From JAFECT01 sp963838235 (GTDB taxonomy: Bacteria; Pseudomonadota; Alphaproteobacteria; Caulobacterales; Caulobacteraceae): a stretch of DNA of 64,000 nucleotides. The position numbers and the translations under genes are program-made. This document shows positions 7,629 through 18,077 of this stretch, in pieces; position 1 is the stretch's first letter, and the number at the start of each line of letters is the position of its first letter. The stretch lies in the NCBI GenBank assembly GCA_963838235.1, contig CAWIQJ010000002.1, positions 496,001 to 560,000 of the forward strand. The letters run 5' to 3'. The notes under the pieces were generated by a model. That model did no database searches, was not told where the DNA came from, and worked only from the letters and a program-made list of their open reading frames with translations.

Positions 7629-9269
7629 ATGACAATTTCTCTGTCCGCGCCGCGTACGACGGAATTGAAGCCCCGCATCGTGATCTTCGGGATCGGCGGC
7701 GCGGGCGGCAACGCCGTCAACAACATGATCGACGCGGGTCTCGGCGGCGTGGAATTCGTCGTCGCCAACACCGACGCGCAGCAGCTGCAGCACGCCAAGA
7801 CCGACCGTCGCATCCAACTCGGCGCCAGCATCACCCAGGGCCTGGGCGCCGGCGCTCATCCGGAAGTGGGCATGTCCGCCGCGGAAGAGTCCGAAGCCGA
7901 GATCGACGAGCACCTCGAAGGCGCTCACATGGTGTTCATCACCGCGGGCATGGGCGGCGGCACCGGCACGGGCGCCGCGCCCGTCATCGCCAAGCGCGCG
8001 CGCGAACGCGGCATCCTGACCGTGGGGGTGATCACCAAGCCCTTCACCTTCGAAGGCCGTCACCGGATGCGCCTGGCCGACGCCGGCATCCAGGAGCTGC
8101 AACGCTTCGTCGACACCCTGATCGTCATTCCGAACCAGAATCTGTTCCGGGTCGCCAACGAGCGGACCACCTTCGCCGAAGCCTTCGGCATGGCCGACCA
8201 GGTGCTGCATTCGGGCGTGCGCTCGATCACCGACCTGATGGTGCTGCCGGGCCTGATCAACCTCGACTTCGCCGACGTGCGCACGGTGATGAGCGAGATG
8301 GGCAAGGCGATGATGGGCACCGGCGAGGCGTCGGGCGACGACCGCGCCCTGCACGCGGCCCAGAATGCGATCCAGAACCCGCTGCTCGACGAGACCTCGC
8401 TGAAGGGCGCCAAGGCCGTGCTGGTGAACGTCACCGGCGGCCTCGACATGACCCTGCTGGAAGTCGACGAGGCGGCCAACACCATCTCCAACGAGGTGGA
8501 CCCGGAAGCCAACATCATCTTCGGCGCCGCCTTCGATCCATCGCTGGAAGGCAAGATCCGCGTCTCTGTGGTCGCCACCGGCATGGACTCCGCCGCCATG
8601 GCCAAGATCGAGCCCAAGGCCATGGCCCAGCCGGTCCAGGCGGTTGCGCGCCCCACGCCCGCCCGCCCGGAAGTGCGCATCGAAGACGCCCGCAAGCCGG
8701 AGCCGGCAATCGCGGCTCAGACGCCGGCGCCGCAACCGGCCGTCACCCAACCCACGATGCGCACCTCCGAGCGCCGCGTGTTCGGTCAGGTCTCCGAGCC
8801 CGAGACCGTCCGCAGTTTCGACCCGGAAAAGCACACCGTCACCGGCGGCCGCCGCGTCGACATCCGCGAGCCTCGCATCGAGGAAGTCCGCACCGCCGCG
8901 ACCGCGGACCAGGACGCGCCGATCGCGCGCATCGTCGATCCGCTGGTGGCCGACGAGGAGGGACAGGGCGATCTCTATCTCTCCAAGCCCACGGCGGTGG
9001 AGCGCACGGATCACGCGACGCGCCTGACGCCGCAGCCCGAACGCGTGACCGCCGAGGCGAATCTCGACATGCGCTACGGCGAGCCCCGCAAGAGCGGCTG
9101 GCGCGGCCTGTTCGGCGGCGGCCGTCCCCGGCCCGAGCCGCAACAGCGCCTGTCCCAGACCCAGCTGCGCACGACCCAGCAGGCCCAGCCCGTCGAGGCC
9201 GAAGCCGTGGAGCCGGCCGGCCAGGACGATCTCGAAATCCCGTCCTTCCTGCGCCGCCTCGCCAACTGA
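7629..9269 (+). CDS. ftsZ: Cell division protein FtsZ
   Basis: Tubulin-like GTPase forming the Z-ring. The 546 residues show the N-terminal GTPase domain (IFGIGGAGGNAVNNMI; tubulin signature GGGTGTGAAPVIA near residue 110), the T7 loop region NLDFADVRTVM, a C-terminal domain to about residue 330, a long Pro/Ala-rich linker of roughly 190 residues, and the C-terminal peptide DDLEIPSFLRRLAN that binds FtsA. It is longer than E. coli FtsZ (383) because of the linker, as in other Caulobacteraceae. A strong terminator follows, so the mur-fts cluster ends here. Confidence 0.97.
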   Translation: MTISLSAPRTTELKPRIVIFGIGGAGGNAVNNMIDAGLGGVEFVVANTDAQQLQHAKTDRRIQLGASITQGLGAGAHPEVGMSAAEESEAEIDEHLEGAHMVFITAGMGGGTGTGAAPVIAKRARERGILTVGVITKPFTFEGRHRMRLADAGIQELQRFVDTLIVIPNQNLFRVANERTTFAEAFGMADQVLHSGVRSITDLMVLPGLINLDFADVRTVMSEMGKAMMGTGEASGDDRALHAAQNAIQNPLLDETSLKGAKAVLVNVTGGLDMTLLEVDEAANTISNEVDPEANIIFGAAFDPSLEGKIRVSVVATGMDSAAMAKIEPKAMAQPVQAVARPTPARPEVRIEDARKPEPAIAAQTPAPQPAVTQPTMRTSERRVFGQVSEPETVRSFDPEKHTVTGGRRVDIREPRIEEVRTAATADQDAPIARIVDPLVADEEGQGDLYLSKPTAVERTDHATRLTPQPERVTAEANLDMRYGEPRKSGWRGLFGGGRPRPEPQQRLSQTQLRTTQQAQPVEAEAVEPAGQDDLEIPSFLRRLAN

Positions 9270-9294
9270 TCCCCCTCCAAAGGGGCGTCCGGAA

Positions 9295-9323
9295 AAGCCC
9301 TGGCCGCGAGGCCGGGGCTTTTT
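9295..9323 (+). terminator. Rho-independent terminator of ftsZ
   Basis: AGCCCTGGCC and GGCCGGGGCT form a 10-bp stem with one G-T pair around GCGA, followed directly by a run of T. It sits 26 bp after the ftsZ stop. Confidence 0.85.
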
Positions 9324-9361
9324 CTTTGGAGGAACCGGCGGTATCGAGGGGCGGGGGCCTC

Positions 9362-10088
9362 ATGGATATTCATAAGCCGAAGCCGTTTCACGGCTGGCGC
9401 GAGTTCCTGAAGGAATACGGGATCATCGTGCTGGGCGTGCTCACCGCGCTGGCCTTCGAGCAGGTCGTGGAGATGATCCGTGACCACAGCCGAGCCGAGG
9501 AAACGCGCCGCAACGTGCGCGCTGAGATCGTCGCCAACATCGGCCTGCTGCAGCGACGCGAGTTCGATCGAGGCCTGCGTCACCCGCCGGTTAGCGGAAG
9601 TGCAGGACCTCATCGATCATCCCGTAACGGCTGATGTTCCGGTCTGGATCGGCCACCCGCCGCTTTATCCTATGCACGACAGTCAGTTCCGCGCGGCGGC
9701 GCAGGCGAGTCATGTGACCTTGCTTCCGGCCGACGAACAGGCGGCCTATGCGAAGCTTTATTCCTTCTTCGACGAGTACAATGCGGCCGAGATCGAAGAG
9801 CAGAAGGCGCTGGCTGACCTTCGGACGCTCGAACAGCATCCGCAGATGACGCCCGATGTGGCCTGGCGCCTTCGCAGCGCGCTGCAGCAGGTGCGTGTCG
9901 AACGTTGGATCGAGGAGGCGACCGGCCTCTCGACCCACGCCGTCGCCAAACAGCTCGCCCTGAGCTCGTCGGACCACGGCGCCTTCACCGCCCAGTCGAT
10001 CTGCCTGCCGCTGCACACCCCGCGTGCTCAGGCCCTGGTGGAAGTCGTCCGCGGCCGGCCGGGGAAACAGGTCTACGACGAACCCTAG
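9362..10088 (+). CDS. Hypothetical membrane-anchored protein (one apparent frameshift)
   Basis: The start is the ATG at 9362 (MDIHKPKPFHGWREFLKEYG), followed by a single hydrophobic helix IIVLGVLTALAFEQVVEMI and a basic coiled-coil-like stretch. The opening 'DIHKPKP.HGWREFLKE…VLGVL.AL' is typical of a widespread uncharacterised alphaproteobacterial family. At about 9563 an extra T (GAG-T-TCG) shifts the frame; the protein resumes as SIEACVTRRLAEVQDLIDH and runs to 10088, 241 residues in all after correction. The function is unknown. It has its own unit between the ftsZ terminator and a convergent kinase gene. Confidence 0.7.
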
Positions 10089-10094
10089 ACGCGC

Positions 10095-12098
<2,004 letters not shown>

Positions 12099-12322
12099 GC
12101 GTCTACGCCGGGCCCGAAGCTTGCGCCTACCTTACCCGCAGGACGTGAAATTCCCGTTTACGCCGACGCCTCCCAAACCCTTGTCCCGCCTTGGAAACCT
12201 CGGCTGTTAAGGTTGCCGAAACAAAGCGAAACGCGACTTTAGTTGAGGCTGGGGGACGGCCCCCCTAACTGGTCCGCTGGGTAAATGCTGCGCTCCGGCG
12301 CGGTCCTGGTGAGGTCGGTTCA

Positions 12323-13225
12323 GTGTCGCAAGCGTCGTCGGAAATCCATGAGCATACCCTGGCCGGCCCGGCGATCTGCGCCGGCGTGGGCGTGCATACG
12401 GGCGAGCGCGTCCGCATGGCGATCCGGCCCGCCCCGGCGGGGTCGGGGGTGGTGTTCGTCCGCACCGACGTGAAGGACCGGGACAACCGGGTACCGGTGG
12501 GCGGCGAGGCCGTGGTGGCCACCCGCCTGGGCACCGTCATCGCCAATGCGGCCGGGGTCCAGGTCGCCACCATCGAGCACCTGATGGCCGCGTTCGCCGC
12601 CCTGGGCGTCGACAATGTGACCGTCGAGCTGGACGGCCCGGAGGTTCCGATCATGGATGGCTCGGCCGAGCCCTTCATCGACTTGCTGGACCGGGCGGGC
12701 TTCCGCCGCCAGCAACTGCCTCAGCGCTATATCGAGGTTCTGGAAGAGGTCGTGGTCGTCGAGGGCGACAAATCGGCCAAGCTCCTGCCCTGCGACCGCT
12801 TCGAGATGTTTTTCGAGATCGAGTTCCCGACCCCGGTCATCGGCCGCCAGGCCGTGGACCTGGTGGTGACCGAGGACAGCTTCCGCCAGGAACTGTCGGC
12901 CGCCCGCACCTTCGGCTTCGTCGAAGAGGTCGAGGCCCTTCGCGCCGCCGGGCTCGCCCGGGGCGGTTCGCTTGAGAACTGCGTGGTGATCGATGACGAC
13001 GTCATCCTGAACCCGGAAGGCCTTCGTTTCCCGGACGAGTTCGTGCGCCACAAGGCCCTGGACGCCGTGGGCGACCTCTATGTCCTGGGTATGCCGCTTC
13101 TGGGCCGTTTCGAGGGCCGCAAGGCCGGCCACGGCCTGAACAATGCGGTGGTCCGGGCGCTGCTGGCCCGTCCGGAGGCCTTCCGGGTGGTCACCTTCGA
13201 ACGCGAGATGGCTGAAGCGGTCTGA
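12323..13225 (+). CDS. lpxC: UDP-3-O-acyl-N-acetylglucosamine deacetylase (LpxC)
   Basis: Zinc deacetylase catalysing the committed step of lipid A synthesis. The start is the GTG at 12323, giving 300 residues. Seen: GVGVHTGERV near the N-terminus, ATIEHLMAAFAALGVDN with the first zinc His, the ELDGPEVPIMDGSAEPF motif, and the C-terminal HKALDAVGDLYVLG carrying the second zinc His and the Asp ligand; a catalytic His lies near GHGLNNA. The 224 bp upstream, shared with the divergent kinase, hold the promoter region but no clear site. bamD follows. Confidence 0.96.
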   Translation: MSQASSEIHEHTLAGPAICAGVGVHTGERVRMAIRPAPAGSGVVFVRTDVKDRDNRVPVGGEAVVATRLGTVIANAAGVQVATIEHLMAAFAALGVDNVTVELDGPEVPIMDGSAEPFIDLLDRAGFRRQQLPQRYIEVLEEVVVVEGDKSAKLLPCDRFEMFFEIEFPTPVIGRQAVDLVVTEDSFRQELSAARTFGFVEEVEALRAAGLARGGSLENCVVIDDDVILNPEGLRFPDEFVRHKALDAVGDLYVLGMPLLGRFEGRKAGHGLNNAVVRALLARPEAFRVVTFEREMAEAV

Positions 13226-13348
13226 CCGCCTTGCCGCCGCATTTCGCCCCTATCGAAAGCCTGCCTGCGGCGCCCGATCCGGTTGGCGCGCCCAGGTCGG
13301 TCGTGTAGAAGCGATCCCTCGGGGAAGCCGCGTCAGAAGAGGTCCAAA

Positions 13349-14236
13349 GTGTTTGGTAAGGTCTCCAGCCGTGGGTTCTTGGCCCTGGCGCTCATCGCCA
13401 CGGTCCTGGCCGGTTGCTCCCACATACCCTTCCTGCATCATGGCAAGGCCAAGCCGCGCATCGCCTATGAAGAGCGTCCGGTGGACCAGCTCTACCTCGC
13501 CGGCGCCCAGAAGCTCGACGCGCACCGCTGGAACGACGCGGTCGACTATTTCGACGAGGTGGAGCGCCAGCACCCCTATTCGGAATGGGCCCGCCGCTCG
13601 ATCCTGATGGAGGCCTACGCCTATTACGAGGCCAACAACTACGACGACGCGATCTCGACCGCGGACCGCTTCATCTCGCTCTATCCGGGCAACACCCAGA
13701 CATCCTACGCCTATTACCTGAAGGCGATCTGCTACTTCGAGCAGATCATGGATGTGCAGCGCGACCAGGGCGCCACCGCCAACGCGCTCGCTCAGCTGCG
13801 TGAAGTCAGCCAGCGCTACCCGCACACCGACTATGCTGAGGACGCGCGGCTGAAGATCGATATGGTCAACGACCAACTCGCCGGCAAGGAAATGTCGGTG
13901 GGCCGCTGGTACCTGCGCAACAGCCAGCCGCTCGCCGCGGCCGGGCGGTTCAAATACGTCATCGACAAGTACCAGACGACCTCGCACACGCCCGAGGCGC
14001 TCTACCGCCTGGTCGAGACCGACCTGACCCTCGGCCTGGGCGACGAGGCGCGCCGCAACGCCGCCGTACTCGGTTACAACTACCCGGGCGACCGCTGGTA
14101 CGCCGACGCCTATAGGCTCATGGCTCAAAACGGCATGCGCCTGGACGTCGCGCCGAACCCCAGCGGCAAGCACGGCCGCGGCGAGAAGAAGTACGATCCC
14201 AAGAAGAAATCGGCGCTCCACCCGACCGACAGCTGA
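13349..14236 (+). CDS. bamD: Outer membrane assembly lipoprotein BamD
   Basis: BAM-complex lipoprotein that helps insert beta-barrel proteins. From the GTG at 13349 the leader FLALALIATVLAGCSHIP contains a lipobox (LAGC). The mature protein is built of TPR-like helices: LYLAGAQKLDAHRWNDAVDYF, YYEANNYDDAISTADRFI, PHTDYAEDARLKIDMV. Length is 295 residues with a Lys-rich tail. The in-frame ATG at 13283 would place a basic extension before the signal peptide, so I reject it. The order lpxC-bamD-recN is usual in this group. Confidence 0.93.
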   Translation: MFGKVSSRGFLALALIATVLAGCSHIPFLHHGKAKPRIAYEERPVDQLYLAGAQKLDAHRWNDAVDYFDEVERQHPYSEWARRSILMEAYAYYEANNYDDAISTADRFISLYPGNTQTSYAYYLKAICYFEQIMDVQRDQGATANALAQLREVSQRYPHTDYAEDARLKIDMVNDQLAGKEMSVGRWYLRNSQPLAAAGRFKYVIDKYQTTSHTPEALYRLVETDLTLGLGDEARRNAAVLGYNYPGDRWYADAYRLMAQNGMRLDVAPNPSGKHGRGEKKYDPKKKSALHPTDS

Positions 14237-14285
14237 GTTGGCAGTGTGGGCGCGGGCCGGGCTCGAATCCGGTTAGGGTGAGCCG

Positions 14286-15990
14286 ATGCTGATCGGGCTC
14301 ACCATCCGTGACGTGGTGCTGGTCGAAGCGCTCGACCTCGCCTTTGGTCCCGGCCTGACCGTCCTCACCGGCGAGACGGGCGCGGGCAAGTCGATCATTC
14401 TGGACGCCCTGGGACTGGCCGCCGGCGCGCGCGCCGACGCGGGCCTGGTGCGTGCGGGCGCCGAACGGGCGGCCGCGACCGCCGTGTTTGCGCCGGGCGC
14501 CGACCACGCGGTGTGGGCGATCCTGAAGGACAAGGAACTCGCCTTCGATCCCGCTGAGGACCTGGTGTTGCGCCGCCAGCTCGGCGCCGACGGCCGTAGC
14601 CGCGCCTTCGTCAACGACCAGGCGGTTTCCATCGGCGTCCTGCGCGACCTGGGCGAACAGCTGATCGAGGTGCACGGCCAGCACGAGACCGTGGGCCTGC
14701 TCGACGCGCGCACCCACCGCGGTCAGCTCGACGCCTACGCCGGCCTCGGCGCCAAGGTCGACGCCGTACGCAAGGCGTGGAAGGCGTGGCGCTCCGCCGT
14801 CGTTGCGGCGAGCGAATTGCGCGAACGCGCCGCGCGCGCCTCGGCCGAGGCGCAAGATCTCGGCGAACGACTGGCCGGGCTCGACCGGCTCGATCCGCGC
14901 GAAGGCGAGGAGATTGCGCTCGCCGAAGAGCGGGCCCTGCTGGGCGCCGCGGAAAAAGCTTTGGCCGACATCGCCGCCGCCGGCGAGGCCCTGGGCGGCG
15001 ACGCCCTGACCGGGCGCCTGTCGCATGCGCTGCGCGCGCTCGACCGGGCGCGCGAGCGGGCGCTGCAGTCCGGCGCGGGCGAGACCAACGCGACGATCGC
15101 GCGGCTGAAGACCGCCGCCGAAGCGGTGGACCGCGCGCTGGTGGAAGCGCTCGAGGCGGTCGCGGCCGTCGACGCCGCCGCCACGGCGTTCGATTTCGAG
15201 CCGGGCCGCCTCGACAAGGCGGAGGAGCGACTGTTCGCGCTCCGCGCCGAGGCGCGCAAGCTCGCCGTCACCGTCGATGCGCTTCCGACTGAGCGCGCGC
15301 GCATCGCCCAGGCGCTGCGGCTGATCGAAGAACTCTGCAAGCGCGCTCGCCGCCGCCGACGCGGAGGCCGCTGCGCGCGAGGCCGACTATCGCGCCGTCG
15401 CATCGGCGCTCACCAAGGCGCGCACGACGGCGGGCGAACGGTTGACCAAATCGGTGAGCGGCGAGCTGAAGCCGCTGAAACTCGACAAGGCGCGCTTCCG
15501 CGTCGCGGTGACGCCGCTGCCCGACGATCGCCACGGCCCTGAGGGCGCCGATCGCGTCGAGTTCGAAATCTCGACCAATTCCGGCGCGCCTTTCGGCGGT
15601 CTCGGCGACATCGCGTCGGGCGGCGAGCTCGCGCGCTTCGCCCTAGCGCTGAAGGCCTCGCTTGCCGGCACGGCGCCGGGCGTGGGACCGGCGATGATCT
15701 TCGACGAGGTGGACCAGGGTGTCGGCGGCGCGGTCGCCGATGCGGTAGGGCTGCGGCTGAAGCGTCTGGCGGAGACGGGCCAGGTGCTCGTGGTCACCCA
15801 CAGCCCGCAGGTCGCCGCACGCGGCGATGCGCACTGGCGCGTGTCGAAGCGCGAGGCGTCAGGCGCGGTGCGCACTTCGGTGGCGACCCTGACGCCGGCG
15901 GAGCGAGAAGAAGAACTGGCCCGCATGCTCGCCGGCGCCGAGATCACCGACGCGGCCCGCGCCGCAGCGCGGGCCCTGATGGACGCTTAG
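14286..15990 (+). CDS. recN: DNA repair protein RecN (one apparent frameshift)
   Basis: SMC-like ATPase for double-strand break repair. Visible: Walker A in LTGETGAGKSIILDALG, VHGQHE motif, long coiled-coil arms rich in Ala/Arg/Glu, then the signature FGGLGDIASGGELARFALAL and Walker B PAMIFDEVDQGVGG, ending in the D-loop/switch VVTHSPQVAARGD. At about 15343 one extra base shifts the frame (from EELCKR into LAAADAEAAAREADYR). Corrected length is 567 residues, normal for RecN. No LexA box was seen immediately upstream. Confidence 0.93.
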
Positions 15991-16904
15991 GTCGCCGTTG
16001 GCGCGATCGGCGCCGGGCGTTTCCTGCGCCGCACGAACCACCAGACCGCGCCGCCGGCGAGGCCGAGCGGCAGGAGCACCGACAGCAGCTGAATCATCCC
16101 CGCCACCACCATCATGAAATGGCCGGTGAAACTGTGCGCCGCCTGCGACACCGGCCGGAAAGCGCTGTCGGGCGCGAGCGCGGTCAACGAGGTGTAGTCG
16201 ATCACCAGCTTCTGCGTCTGCACCCGGGTCTGCATGACGGCGAGTTCGGACTGCGCCGCGTCGATCTCGCCCTGGGTGCTGGCGACCTGCTGTTCGAGGC
16301 CGACGAGATCGTCGAGCTTGCCCTTGTGCGTCTTGAGCAAGCCTTCGAGCCGGTCGCGCAGCTCGATCTTGGCGCGGATCGCGGCCTGGGTGTCGACCAG
16401 CGAGCGGCTCAGATCATCGGTGCTGGTGTCCGAAGTGCTGATCTTTCCGCCGAGCGCACGCACATCGTCTTCCACGCGATCGCGGAACTTGGCGATCCAC
16501 TGTGGCTGGGCGCGCAACTCGAGATGACCGGTGACGTCGTCGCGGCCGATCGACTTGGTGTTGGCGCCGACCACCTGGCACACGGTCGGGCCCGCAAGAT
16601 CACACGCCTCCTCGTGCTGTCGGAGCAGATGCGGCACGTCGCGCGAGGGCGCTTCCACCGAATAGTCGTAGGCGTACGCGAGATCGGGCGCTGTAACCGG
16701 AAGCGGTGGCCGGTCGGCAGGCGGTGTCGGCGTTTTCGCAGAGGAGGCCGGCGGCGCGGCAATGTCGGCCGAAGTGTCGGCGGGCGCCGCAGCGGGGGGC
16801 TTGGCGGCGGTGAGGTCGGTGAAGGCGCCGTTGTGATCGGCGGCCTTTTTACACGCGGCCACGCAGGCGGCGAGCATGAGGGCAAGCACGAGCTTCTTGT
16901 TCAT
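15987..16904 (-). CDS. DUF4349 family lipoprotein
   Basis: From the ATG at 16904 the leader KKLVLALMLAACVAACKK contains a lipobox (VAAC). A Pro/Ala-rich spacer follows, then the DUF4349 body with a putative periplasmic coiled coil (AIRAKIELRDRLEGLLKTHK … LEQQVASTQGEIDAAQSELA) and a C-terminal membrane helix (LLSVLLPLGLAGGAVWWFV) with a short basic tail. 305 residues. DUF4349 proteins are envelope proteins of unknown function. It converges on recN, the two stops overlapping by four bases. Confidence 0.8.
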   Translation of the reverse strand: MNKKLVLALMLAACVAACKKAADHNGAFTDLTAAKPPAAAPADTSADIAAPPASSAKTPTPPADRPPLPVTAPDLAYAYDYSVEAPSRDVPHLLRQHEEACDLAGPTVCQVVGANTKSIGRDDVTGHLELRAQPQWIAKFRDRVEDDVRALGGKISTSDTSTDDLSRSLVDTQAAIRAKIELRDRLEGLLKTHKGKLDDLVGLEQQVASTQGEIDAAQSELAVMQTRVQTQKLVIDYTSLTALAPDSAFRPVSQAAHSFTGHFMMVVAGMIQLLSVLLPLGLAGGAVWWFVRRRKRPAPIAPTAT

Positions 16905-16991
16905 CGTGTTGGGTCCTTGCCCCGGCCCCAAGTCAGGACGGTAACGCAACCGTGAGTAAAAGCTACAGAATTATCAAATTTTCGTGATGAA

Positions 16992-17009
16992 TAGCTGATA
17001 GATCAGCTA
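16992..17009. promoter_or_regulatory. Palindrome upstream of DUF4349 gene
   Basis: TAGCTGAT-AG-ATCAGCTA is a perfect 8+8 inverted repeat in an AT-rich stretch, 88 bp upstream of the DUF4349 start. It is a candidate operator; no cognate regulator can be named. Confidence 0.35.
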
Positions 17010-17071
17010 AATCATGGCCTTGGCGGCGCTCTATCTGAGCGCTGTGCGTGATAATTTCGGTTCGGCGGGCC

Positions 17072-17551
17072 TCAGACGGCCACCGTCTCCCCGCGGTGAA
17101 GCGGGTCAGGCAGGGGCTGGCCCTTGGGCGTGAAGCTCAGGGACACCGAGTTCATGCAGTACCTCTGACCCGTCGGCGGGGGCCCGTCGTCGAAGACGTG
17201 GCCCATGTGGCTGTCGCAGCGGGCGCAGCGAATCTCGGTGCGGACCATGCCGTAACTGACGTCGCGCACCACCTTGATATGGCTCTCGTCGTAGGGCGCG
17301 GTGAAACTGGGCCAGCCGGTGCCGCTCTCGAACTTGCCGCCCGAGCGGAACAGCGGCAGGCCGCAGAGGCGGCAGTCGTAGACGCCCTCATCCTTGTTGT
17401 GCAGCAACAGCCCGCAGAACGGCGCCTCGGTGCCGTGGTTGAGCAGCACCTCGCGCTCCTCGCGGGTCAGCGCGGCTTCGAGCGTCTGGCGTTCTTCGGG
17501 TGAGGGCGAGGTGAGGTCGTAGCCGGACGGCGAGCGGTGGGGCTGTTCCAT
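17072..17551 (-). CDS. msrB: Peptide-methionine (R)-S-oxide reductase (MsrB)
   Basis: Reduces methionine-R-sulfoxide in oxidised proteins. The start at 17551 gives 159 residues. Zinc-binding cysteine pairs are present (CRLC, CARC), as are the substrate segment GTGWPSFTAPYDES and the catalytic cysteine in RYCMNSVSLSF. There is no signal peptide, so it is cytoplasmic. The GlcG-like gene ends only 10 bp upstream, so msrB is probably in the same transcript. Confidence 0.95.
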   Translation of the reverse strand: MEQPHRSPSGYDLTSPSPEERQTLEAALTREEREVLLNHGTEAPFCGLLLHNKDEGVYDCRLCGLPLFRSGGKFESGTGWPSFTAPYDESHIKVVRDVSYGMVRTEIRCARCDSHMGHVFDDGPPPTGQRYCMNSVSLSFTPKGQPLPDPLHRGETVAV

Positions 17552-17561
17552 GCCCCTGAAT

Positions 17562-18077
17562 TTAGGGTGTCGCGGCGAGCGCCGCCATGGCCACCGAGCC
17601 GTCCTGTTCGGACGACCCGCCGCTGACCCCGATGGCGCCGACGATCCTGCCATCGACGACGATCGGAATACCGCCCTCCACCGCCACGGCGCCTGGCAGT
17701 GTCATCACGCCGACGCGGCCCTGGGAGACGGTGTCGGAGAACGCTTTGGACGGACGGCGGTAGAGCGCGGCGGACCGCGCCTTGGCCTGGGCCACCTCGA
17801 GCGAGCCGTACTGCACGCCGTCCATGCGCTCGAACGCGACCAGGGCGCCGGAAGGTTCGACGATCGCGAAGGCCATCAGGAAGTCGTGCCGGTGCGCTTC
17901 CGCCTCGGCGGCGGCAATCAACCGCTTGGCCCGCTCGAGCGTGACCGGCGCGCCGTAGCCGGGCGCCGGAGCCGGCGCTGCGGCGGGGGTCGGCGCGGCG
18001 GGCGCCTGACCTGCCGCCGGAGCGGTCGCCGCCATCGCAAGGGTGGCGGCGACGCCGCTCATCAGGGCGCCGCTCAT
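17562..18077 (-). CDS. GlcG/HbpS family protein, secreted
   Basis: Heme-degrading/HbpS-like fold protein (the GlcG family; role in most bacteria unclear). After a signal-like N-terminus (VAATLAMAATAPAAGQA) and an Ala/Pro linker comes the domain: ERAKRLIAAAEAEAHRHDF, AIVEPSGALVAFERMDG, AFSDTVSQGRVGVM, VAVEGGIPIVVDGRIVGAIG. The start ATG at 18077 overlaps the stop of the upstream gene (TGATG), indicating translational coupling; a second in-frame ATG lies at 18062. 171 residues. It is likely periplasmic. Confidence 0.8.
   Translation of the reverse strand: MSGALMSGVAATLAMAATAPAAGQAPAAPTPAAAPAPAPGYGAPVTLERAKRLIAAAEAEAHRHDFLMAFAIVEPSGALVAFERMDGVQYGSLEVAQAKARSAALYRRPSKAFSDTVSQGRVGVMTLPGAVAVEGGIPIVVDGRIVGAIGVSGGSSEQDGSVAMAALAATP

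Noticed and set aside
7379..9143. Very long minus-strand open frame opposite ftsZ (continuous with the SRAP frame)
   Set aside because: It is antisense to an intact, strongly conserved ftsZ and its translation is low-complexity (Ala/Gly/His/Arg-rich). Only the part downstream of about 7318 encodes a real protein (SRAP).
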